Below, in pieces: positions 1 through 6,074 of a stretch of 43,507 nt of DNA (positions within the stretch are counted from its first letter, which is position 1; every line of letters begins with the position of its first letter). The position numbers and the translations under genes are program-made. A model generated the notes under the pieces. It was not told where the DNA came from. It was given only the letters and a program-made list of their open reading frames with translations, and ran no database searches. Where the stretch lies: the NCBI GenBank assembly GCA_964440935.1, contig CAYTTY010000034.1, positions 1 to 43,507 on the forward strand, written 5' to 3'. This DNA is from WJJR01 sp964440935 (GTDB taxonomy: Bacteria > Zixibacteria > MSB-5A5 > WJJR01).

Positions 1-50
1 TGCTCCCCGGAGGACTTACACCTCCAAGTCAGTGCCCATGCCGGGCGCAC
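1..50 (-). mobile_element. 5' end of a group II intron (domain I start), cut by window edge
   Basis: Read on the minus strand from 50 to 1, the sequence opens with GTGCGCCCGGCATGGGCA and continues with a TTGGAGGTG...AGTCCTCC stem. This resembles the 5' end of many bacterial group II introns (GUGCG start followed by a short domain I hairpin). Only about 50 nt are visible; the rest of the ribozyme and any intron-encoded reverse transcriptase lie outside the window. The upstream exon is the intrinsic terminator at 54-87, with three bases (CCT) between the end of its stem and the intron. Class C introns are known to insert just behind terminator hairpins, so site and sequence agree. Recognition is from memory of the consensus. 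Confidence 0.7.
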
Positions 51-53
51 AGG

Positions 54-87
54 AACAAAGCCCCCATCTGATGACGGGGGCTTTGTT
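54..87 (-). terminator. Intrinsic terminator behind the DUF1573 selenoprotein gene
   Basis: A perfect 12-bp stem (54-65 with 76-87) encloses a 10-nt loop. On the minus strand the 3' arm ends in GGGGGCTTTGTT, so the U-rich part lies within the stem's 3' end. It starts 24 nt after the TAA of the gene at 112-888 and is the probable homing target of the intron at 1-50. Confidence 0.85.
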
Positions 88-111
88 ATTGCGACTGTGT
101 GTGACGGTCGC

Positions 112-888
112 TTAGTGCAGCGACGAGGTCGGGGCGGGGCCCCAGCGGCGCGATTTGACGATCGGTATCGTCATGCGCGTCTTCGCGGGATCGTCGGCCT
201 CGAACGTAATCGACTCGGTGAAGAGCTCACCGGCAACGTTGTCTTCGAAACGGATCTTGAATTCGCGTTCCTCGCCGGCGTCAAGACGGACGTTATCCGG
301 CAAGTCGACTTTAACCAAATCATACGGCATCGACACGACCGTAAACTCCAAATCCGTGTCGTGGAGGTTTTTCAACGTGAACGTGTAATCCATGGCGCCG
401 CTCATGCCCATTTCGGCGTCCAAATCGAGCGAATACGGATCGACGGTGTAAATATCGAGCGAATCCATGTGCCTTTGCACGTCGGCCGAAATCGTCAGTC
501 GCGGCAACCGACCGGCCGCATTACACATGATGCGCGCGCTCTTCGTGACACGCGAAGAATAATGACCAGTCGAGAAAATTAACTTAACCCGGGTGCTGTC
601 ACCGACAGCAAGCTCCTTTTTGTCCAGCGGAGCCTTCGTGCATCCTCACCCAGGCTTGACGTCGGTGATTTTCAGTGTATCACCACCGACGTTTTTGAGC
701 CAGAAAGCATGGGAAATGCTCGACCCTTGGGTCACGCGCCCGAAGTCGAACCGTTCCATGGAAACAGCCAACTGCGGCAGATTCGCCCCTTCGATCTGTT
801 CTCCCTGCTGGGCGTACACTGACCCGGCGCTCAAGAGCACAGCCGCTGCCAGTGTCATCATCAGAATGTGCTTACTGCTTCGGATCAT
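112..888 (-). CDS. DUF1573-family exported protein, candidate selenoprotein (Sec81, TGA at 646-648)
   Basis: Reading through one in-frame TGA gives 258 aa, nearly the same as the 257-aa paralogue just upstream. The ATG at 888 follows AAAGGA at 7-nt spacing and begins a signal peptide (MIRSSK, hydrophobic stretch, ending near VYA/QQ). An Ig-like DUF1573 domain follows (FDFGRVTQG..., residues about 46-145), then a second Ig-like half. Residues 78-85 read K-P-G-U-G-C-T-K, where family members have C-G-C-T; the paralogue has N-C-G-C-S. The frame is open on both sides of the TGA, and promoter, RBS and terminator are all intact. A SECIS-like hairpin lies at 610-635. The predicted role is an exported redox or metal-binding protein; the function of DUF1573 is unsettled. 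The alternatives are a point-mutated pseudogene or an assembly error. Confidence 0.72.
610..635 (-). promoter_or_regulatory. Candidate bacterial SECIS element of the DUF1573 gene
   Basis: Counting from the base after the TGA, positions 11-17 (AGGCTCC) pair with 30-36 (GGAGCTT), a 7-bp stem with one G-U pair. The 12-nt loop begins with G at +18 and contains GG at +21/22. Bacterial SECIS hairpins sit inside the coding region just behind UGA with a G near the start of the apical loop, which this fits. The loop is on the long side. SelB binding is inferred only. Confidence 0.5.
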
Positions 889-928
889 AGCGGTCCTTTG
901 TGGTTTGAAGTGGTCCAATCGAGTCTTG

Positions 929-957
929 ATTATAGTGATTTCGCTGTTCCTCATCAA
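929..957 (-). promoter_or_regulatory. Sigma-70 type promoter for the DUF1573 selenoprotein gene
   Basis: On the minus strand TTGATG (957-952) is followed after 17 nt by a perfect TATAAT (934-929). It lies about 40 bp upstream of the ATG at 888, so this gene can be transcribed independently of its upstream paralogue. Confidence 0.65.
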
Positions 958-969
958 GTCGCTGGCCCA

Positions 970-1743
970 TTAACCGTCGGTGCTACCTGTCTCGACCCAC
1001 ACTGATTTCTTGAATATCGGCAGCGTGATCCGTTCTTGCGTGGTATCGGAGACCTCAAAGGTGATCGACCGTGAGAAGGTCTGCTGCGGCAGGCCGGGTT
1101 CAAAGGTCAGCGTCAATTCGTGAGATTCGCCCGGTCCGAGAGAGATCGGCTCAAACGGCCCCACACGAACATCGCGGTACGGCACATCGATCATCTCAAT
1201 CGACACTGGTTCGGCGCCAGAATTGGTCAGAGTGACAGTCTGCTCATACCCGTCACCAGCTTGGGGAGGGCGCAAATCGTCGAGACGCACCGCTGCCGGC
1301 GTCAAGACAATCGGGCCCGGTAGCAGCGAGTCTGCAAAGACACGCGCCCGGAAGGTCAATGCCGGGGCGCGCCCGGTTGAATTCGATTTGATTTGTGTGA
1401 ACTTCTTCACCACGCCGTTGAAGACACCGGTTCCGAAGATGACTTCGGCACGGGCGCTGTCACCAGGGTGAATATGGTTTTTTTCTAGTGGTGCTTCGCT
1501 GCACCCGCAGTTCGGGATCAATTCTTCGATCACAAGCTCCTGATCACCGGTGCTGTGCAGCCAGAAGACATGAGAGACCTCGCACCGTTGCGGCACAACG
1601 CCAAAATCGAACAACTCATGAGGCGTTTTCACACGCGGGCCGACCGGCTCGCTCTGGCCGATATCGACCAACGAAGTTATTGTGAATAAAGCAATTGCCG
1701 CGATCAACCAGAGATGATTCAGGGAGATTTGGTTGCTCGTCAT
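970..1743 (-). CDS. DUF1573-family exported protein (cysteine paralogue)
   Basis: 257 aa. The ATG at 1743 follows AGGAG at good spacing. An N-terminal hydrophobic stretch (about residues 11-27) is a signal peptide or anchor, followed by two Ig-like halves. The first carries the family pattern FDFGVVPQ...HVFWL and the motif N-C-G-C-S-E-A-P (cysteines 79 and 81), where the neighbouring gene has TGA. The second half (VTLTNSGAEPVSIEMI...) matches the downstream copy closely, so the two genes are a tandem duplication. The role is unknown; DUF1573 proteins are exported and the CGC motif could bind metal or cycle as a thiol. The pair probably arose by duplication followed by a Cys/Sec exchange in one copy. 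Confidence 0.85.
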   Translation of the reverse strand: MTSNQISLNHLWLIAAIALFTITSLVDIGQSEPVGPRVKTPHELFDFGVVPQRCEVSHVFWLHSTGDQELVIEELIPNCGCSEAPLEKNHIHPGDSARAEVIFGTGVFNGVVKKFTQIKSNSTGRAPALTFRARVFADSLLPGPIVLTPAAVRLDDLRPPQAGDGYEQTVTLTNSGAEPVSIEMIDVPYRDVRVGPFEPISLGPGESHELTLTFEPGLPQQTFSRSITFEVSDTTQERITLPIFKKSVWVETGSTDG

Positions 1744-1864
1744 CGTGTTCTCCTGAACAAGGGCCAGATGCCAACGGGTGCTGGTGGCCCGCTTACGACC
1801 CCAATGACGTTATACGCACCGGACCTGTTAACCGTCTCCTTCATGCCCCCCAGAAATTCCTTGG

Positions 1865-1894
1865 TTGACGTCACTTTTTTATTGCAAGTGATAC
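1865..1894 (+). promoter_or_regulatory. Possible lexA promoter
   Basis: TTGACG (1865-1870) is followed after 18 nt by TGATAC (1889-1894), about 80 bp upstream of the lexA start. A dyad TTCA-GTAT-TGAA follows at 1900-1911 and could be an operator, but it matches no LexA box I can name. Confidence 0.35.
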
Positions 1895-1974
1895 AAATGT
1901 TCAGTATTGAAGCCGTAGTAGAGTGAGACAGGGAGGATTCCAACAACCTCCTCAGCCGGAGGATGACAGATATC

Positions 1975-2598
1975 ATGATGACAGAAAACAAGTTAGAACT
2001 TACGAAGCGTCAGCAGGAGATTTACGAGTATATCCGTGATATCATCCACACCGATGGCCGTCCGCCCACGATGAGAGAGATCGGTGAACGATTTGGCATT
2101 AAATCGACCAATGGTGTGCGGGAGTCGCTGGCCGTTTTGGAGCGCAAGGGCTACATCAAGCGGGAGCCCTATCTCTCGCGCGGCATCGAGCTGGTTGAGG
2201 AGGTTCCGACTAACGTGATGCCGATTCCGGTGGTTGGCCGCGTCGCCGCCGGTTTGCCACTGTTGGCGGTCGAAAACATTGATGGGCATGTGGCGGTCGA
2301 TCAGTCGTTTCTCCCCTCCGGCGAGGTCTTCTCGCTGCGTGTCACGGGTGAGAGCATGCGCGACGAGGGCATCAAGGACGGCGATCTGGTGCTGGTCAAG
2401 AAGCAGGACTCGGCTTACAAAGGCGATATTGTCGTCGCTGTGATCGGCGAAGAGGCCACCGTGAAGAAGTTCTATCCCGATCGCGGACGGGTCCGTCTCG
2501 AGCCAGCCAACCCTGAATTCGGCCCGATCATTGTCGATAAGAATGCGCCGGGGTTCTTCATTGCCGGGAAGGTAGTGGGGCTCTTGCGACGGATGTGA
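1975..2598 (+). CDS. lexA: SOS repressor LexA
   Basis: 207 aa from the ATG at 1975, which follows GGAGG (1958-1962) at 12 nt; an ATG at 1963 abuts the GGAGG and is too close. The N-terminal winged helix (TMREIGERFGIKSTNGVRESL, about residues 32-52) binds operators. The cleavage site is Ala92-Gly93 in G-R-V-A-A-G-L-P, and the catalytic dyad is Ser127 (G-E-S-M-R) and Lys164 (A-T-V-K-K). The 37-residue spacing equals that of the E. coli enzyme. All autoproteolysis residues are present, so this is a functional SOS repressor that self-cleaves with RecA. It is divergent from the DUF1573 genes. Confidence 0.97.
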   Translation: MMTENKLELTKRQQEIYEYIRDIIHTDGRPPTMREIGERFGIKSTNGVRESLAVLERKGYIKREPYLSRGIELVEEVPTNVMPIPVVGRVAAGLPLLAVENIDGHVAVDQSFLPSGEVFSLRVTGESMRDEGIKDGDLVLVKKQDSAYKGDIVVAVIGEEATVKKFYPDRGRVRLEPANPEFGPIIVDKNAPGFFIAGKVVGLLRRM

Positions 2599-2607
2599 CA
2601 ATCGCTT

Positions 2608-2622
2608 GACCGACTCTCGGTC
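2608..2622 (+). terminator. Short hairpin just behind lexA
   Basis: GACCGA-CTC-TCGGTC forms a 6-bp stem with a 3-nt loop, 10 nt after the lexA stop and before the methyltransferase ATG. No clear U-tract follows, so it may be a weak terminator, an attenuator or a protein site. Confidence 0.35.
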
Positions 2623-2641
2623 GGTTTGCAATACTCCATTA

Positions 2642-3940
2642 ATGTGCGAGCAAATCCCTGCCGGCCAAGCGCTGTCGACATCCCAACTCTACATCGCCGA
2701 CGCGCGATCACTGCACGAAGTGACCGATCACAGCGTCCAGCTCATTGTCACCTCTCCCCCCTACTGGCAGCTGAAAAATTACGAAGACGACTCGCAGATC
2801 GGCTTCCACGATTCGTACGAAGACTACATCAACAACCTGAACTGTGTCTGGCTGGAGTGCCACCGTGTGTTGCACGACGGCTGCCGGATGTGTATCAACA
2901 TTGGCGACCAGTTTGCGCGGGCCGCGTACTACGGGCGCTATAAGGTTATTCCGATTCGCACTGAGATTATCCGTTTCTGCGAGACCATCGGGTTCGATTA
3001 CATGGGCGCGATCATTTGGCAGAAGGTCACGACCTGCAACACCACCGGTGGCGGGACCGTGATGGGATCGTTCCCGTATCCGCGTAACGGCATCATAAAG
3101 CTCGATTACGAGTTCATTCTCGTCTTCAAAAAGCCGGGCAAGCAGCCCACTGTCTCACGCGATGTCCGCGACGCGTCGCGTCTCACCACCGAGGAGTGGA
3201 ACACCTACTTCAATGGGCACTGGAATTTTCCGGGAGAACGGCAATCCGAACACATTGCGGCATTTCCCGTGGAACTGCCGCGACGGTTGATTCGGATGTT
3301 TACGTTTGTCGGTGAAACGGTACTCGATCCGTTTATGGGGAGCGGTACAACAGGGGTCGCCGCACAGGAACTGGGTCGCCGATCGATTGGGTATGAGATC
3401 AATCCGGAGTTTGAGGAGACAATTCGCAAGCGCGTTCACGACGTATCAGTCGAGCGACGACTGCCGCTGGAAAATCCAACAACCGAGAATCTGTTAGCAC
3501 GTCTCCCGTATCGCTACCATGATCCGGTGCAGCTATCGGCCGACGTCAAGAAGCGGCGCAACCATTACGGTTCGCGCGTGGACAAGACATCACAAAAGCG
3601 CGAAGACTACCATCGCGTGACGAATGTACTCGATGTGGCTACGGTTGAATTCGACAATGGCCAACAGTTTCGTCTGGCGGGAATCGCAGCCAATGGCGGG
3701 GCACAAGCGAATGCCGTCGACTGGCTCAGGGAGTTCGTCTCCGGCGCGAAGGTCTACACACGGCCGGACAAAGCATCGCCTGTCGATTCCGACGGCGTGG
3801 AGCGTGGCTATCTCTATTTGTCGAATCGAACATTCGTCAATGCGCGGATGATTCGCGAGGGCGTGGCGTCATTCGATGAGAGCACGGCGTGCAGCAAAAT
3901 GACACTGCTGCGTCGCTATGCAGAATCGGCCAGAGAATGA
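2642..3940 (+). CDS. DNA (N4/N6) methyltransferase with C-terminal SNase-like domain
   Basis: 432 aa from the ATG at 2642; an upstream in-frame TTG at 2606 would add 12 residues, and neither has a strong RBS. Residues 37-42 are TSPPYW (catalytic motif IV) and residues 229-238 are DPFMGSGTTG (SAM motif I). Motif IV precedes motif I, the order of beta-class amino-methyltransferases. Residues about 325-430 look like a staphylococcal-nuclease (TNase) fold: VLDVATVEFDNGQQFRLAGIA, then VERGYLYLSNRTFVNARMIREG. The two arginines of the nuclease site seem to be kept, but the catalytic glutamate position is not obvious, so the tail may bind rather than cut. No separate restriction endonuclease gene is adjacent. 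It is probably an orphan modification enzyme or a one-gene restriction-modification-like protein. Confidence 0.85.
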   Translation: MCEQIPAGQALSTSQLYIADARSLHEVTDHSVQLIVTSPPYWQLKNYEDDSQIGFHDSYEDYINNLNCVWLECHRVLHDGCRMCINIGDQFARAAYYGRYKVIPIRTEIIRFCETIGFDYMGAIIWQKVTTCNTTGGGTVMGSFPYPRNGIIKLDYEFILVFKKPGKQPTVSRDVRDASRLTTEEWNTYFNGHWNFPGERQSEHIAAFPVELPRRLIRMFTFVGETVLDPFMGSGTTGVAAQELGRRSIGYEINPEFEETIRKRVHDVSVERRLPLENPTTENLLARLPYRYHDPVQLSADVKKRRNHYGSRVDKTSQKREDYHRVTNVLDVATVEFDNGQQFRLAGIAANGGAQANAVDWLREFVSGAKVYTRPDKASPVDSDGVERGYLYLSNRTFVNARMIREGVASFDESTACSKMTLLRRYAESARE

Positions 3941-3941
3941 A

Positions 3942-4070
3942 CTACGGATCGGAGCAGTCGCGGCGGTAGCCGCAGTTCTGGCAGATCAACTCGCAGTTCC
4001 ACTCGATCATCGCCTGGCCGCACAGATCGCACGATTCGGGAATAGCATGTGACGGTTCATGTCCAGTCAT
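3942..4070 (-). CDS. 42-aa zinc-ribbon microprotein
   Basis: The ATG at 4070 opens a 42-codon frame ending in TAG at 3942. The peptide has C14-x2-C17 and C30-x2-C33 (ESCDLCGQ... and ELICQNCGYRRD), a classic four-cysteine zinc ribbon, plus C26 and C39. It starts 7 nt after the stop of the ABC-F gene, with GGGGTGA upstream, so translation is probably coupled. The function is unknown; such ribbons often bind RNA or act as protein adaptors. The regular CxxC pairs, good codon use and operon position argue against chance. Confidence 0.7.
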   Translation of the reverse strand: MTGHEPSHAIPESCDLCGQAMIEWNCELICQNCGYRRDCSDP

Positions 4071-4077
4071 TGATCAT

Positions 4078-5979
4078 TCACCCCGTCGGTGCCTCGGGAA
4101 CGGCGTCCAGTTCATCATACAACTCCGCCAGCTGAGCATAGAGCGCGGTGCGACGGTCTGTCAACTCCGCCAGCTTTTCCCATTCGCGCGCCAGCGATTC
4201 ATCCGCCAATGCCACCTCGATGTCCTGCACCTCCTGCTCGAGCGCGGCGATGTTCTCTTCCAGTTCCTTGCGCCGCCGTTCAATTCGTCGCGCTTCACTG
4301 CGCAACGCCTTGCGTTGCTGCCACTCTTGCGCGGCCTGCGATGTCTTTTCCTTTTTCTGCTCGGTCTCTGCGGATTCGGCTTGTGCTCGGGCACGACGGT
4401 ATGCCCAGTCGCTGTAATTGCCAAGGCTGAGCCAGGCATTCCCACTGGCGACATAGAGTATCTTCGTCGTGAAATGATCGAGAAACTTACGATCGTGGCT
4501 CACGACGATTGCTGTCCCCTCGAAGGCGCCGAGCGCCTCCTCCAGAACTTCGCGCGCGCCGATATCGAGATGATTGGTCGGTTCATCCATGATCAAGAGG
4601 TTGGCTTTGGTCAGCATCAGCTTGGCCAACGCCAGCCGGCTCTTTTCACCACCGGAGAGAGCCGACACCGGCTTAAACACATCTTCGCCGGTGAACAAGA
4701 ATCGTGCCAGGTAGGAACGCAACTCACCTGCATCGAAGTGTGGATACTCATCCCAGATTTCTTCAATGACGGTGCTATGCCCCGACAGTATCTCCAAGTG
4801 CTGGTCGAAATAGGCGATCTCGACGCGTTCGCCCAGCCGAATGCGGCCGTCGTAGTCTCCGTTCTCTTTGATGATCGCCAGGAGCAGCGTCGACTTGCCG
4901 GCGCCATTCGGCCCAATCACACCGATCTTGTCGCCCCGTTCGCATTCGAATGAGACATTCTCAAGCAGGGTGCGACCAGCCACACGCAACGTGAGATCGT
5001 AGACGTTGAGCACTTCCCGATATGAGCTGCGCTGGGCTTCAAATCCCAACGCCATCGAGCGCTGGTCTTTGGTCGGCGCTTTCAGACGTTCGAGCTTTGA
5101 TAGTGCGAGCCGTCGCGACTGCGCCTGTTTGGTTTTCTGACCGGCGATGTTCTTCTGGATGAACTCCTCAATGCGTTTGATTTCGGCCTGCTGCATTTCA
5201 TAGGCCTTCTTCCGCCGTTCGTAGCGTGCTTCCCGTTCGGTGCGGTAGTACTGGTAATTGCCATCGTAGAACTCGAGCGTCCCTTCGACCATTTCGACAA
5301 TGCGTCCGGCAAATCGTTCGAGCAACGCGCGATCGTGCGAGACCAGCACACACGCCACCGGCGAATCGGCGAGATATCCTTCCAGCCATTCCACCGCCGG
5401 AATGTCAAGGTGATTGGTCGGCTCGTCGAGCAGCCAGAGATCGGCTGGCGTCAACAAGAGCCGCGCCAATTCCACACGCGTCCGCTCGCCGCCGGAAAAC
5501 GTCGACAACTGCTGTGACCATTGTGATTTCGTAAAGCCCAGTCCTGTCAGAACCAGTTCGACTTGATGTTCGAACTCATATCCCCCGGCATGTTCGAGCT
5601 TCTGCTGCGCCTCGCCGAGACGGATTTGCAGATCGACGTCGTTGGGATTGGCCGCCACGGTTTCTGCGAGTTCGGCCACTGTTGCGTGGAGTTGCCGAAT
5701 ATCACTGCGCGAGTCGAGCATGTAATCGTACAGGTTCCGTCCCGCCTCACGTGAGGGAATTTGTGAGATCTCGGCGATGCGTGCGCCACGCGCGGTCGTG
5801 CGCACTCCCTCATCGGGCAACAGACGGCCACTGAGAATGCTCAGTAGCGTCGTCTTGCCGGATCCATTCTTGCCCAACAGGGCAATCTTCTCGCCCGATT
5901 TGATTTCCCAGTTGACACCACGGAGGACATCGCCCAAGGGGTACGACTTGGTCACTTTTTGCAGCGAGGCAATGATCAT
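4078..5979 (-). CDS. ABC-F family ATPase (Uup/EttA-like)
   Basis: 633 aa from the ATG at 5979 (a GTG at 6000 would add 7 residues). There are two ABC cassettes and no transmembrane segment. Cassette 1 has Walker A GKNGSGKT (36-43), signature FSGGERTR and Walker B LWLLDEPTNHLD. Cassette 2 has GPNGAGKST, LSGGEKSR and LLIMDEPTNHLD. A lysine/arginine-rich linker between them (KNIAGQKTKQAQSRR) is the P-site tRNA-interaction region of ABC-F factors. The C-terminal 100 residues form a charged coiled coil, as in Uup. Members act on the ribosome as translation factors or protect it from antibiotics; which role applies here cannot be read from sequence. Confidence 0.93.
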   Translation of the reverse strand: MIIASLQKVTKSYPLGDVLRGVNWEIKSGEKIALLGKNGSGKTTLLSILSGRLLPDEGVRTTARGARIAEISQIPSREAGRNLYDYMLDSRSDIRQLHATVAELAETVAANPNDVDLQIRLGEAQQKLEHAGGYEFEHQVELVLTGLGFTKSQWSQQLSTFSGGERTRVELARLLLTPADLWLLDEPTNHLDIPAVEWLEGYLADSPVACVLVSHDRALLERFAGRIVEMVEGTLEFYDGNYQYYRTEREARYERRKKAYEMQQAEIKRIEEFIQKNIAGQKTKQAQSRRLALSKLERLKAPTKDQRSMALGFEAQRSSYREVLNVYDLTLRVAGRTLLENVSFECERGDKIGVIGPNGAGKSTLLLAIIKENGDYDGRIRLGERVEIAYFDQHLEILSGHSTVIEEIWDEYPHFDAGELRSYLARFLFTGEDVFKPVSALSGGEKSRLALAKLMLTKANLLIMDEPTNHLDIGAREVLEEALGAFEGTAIVVSHDRKFLDHFTTKILYVASGNAWLSLGNYSDWAYRRARAQAESAETEQKKEKTSQAAQEWQQRKALRSEARRIERRRKELEENIAALEQEVQDIEVALADESLAREWEKLAELTDRRTALYAQLAELYDELDAVPEAPTG

Positions 5980-6074
5980 CGTCGGCTCACAGAAATTCAC
6001 ACTGCCTGCTCAATAGGTCGGCAGGCGCTGGCGGAAATTAGAGCGACAGCGAGTGTGAGTCAATCAGTGGCAGA

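Noticed and set aside
112..957. Reading the DUF1573 region as two separate genes (646-957 and 112-528)
   Set aside because: Both pieces lie in the same frame, joined by a single TGA at a conserved Cys position, and the 117 bases between them encode family-like sequence. One gene is the better reading.
1747..1758. GTTC-TCCT-GAAC palindrome as a LexA box
   Set aside because: The half-sites are in the reverse order of the GAAC-N4-GTTC box and it overlaps the RBS of the divergent gene. No second copy elsewhere in the window supports it.
4089..5534. Long open frames opposite the ABC-F gene
   Set aside because: They are antisense shadows caused by the codon bias of a clearly identified gene.
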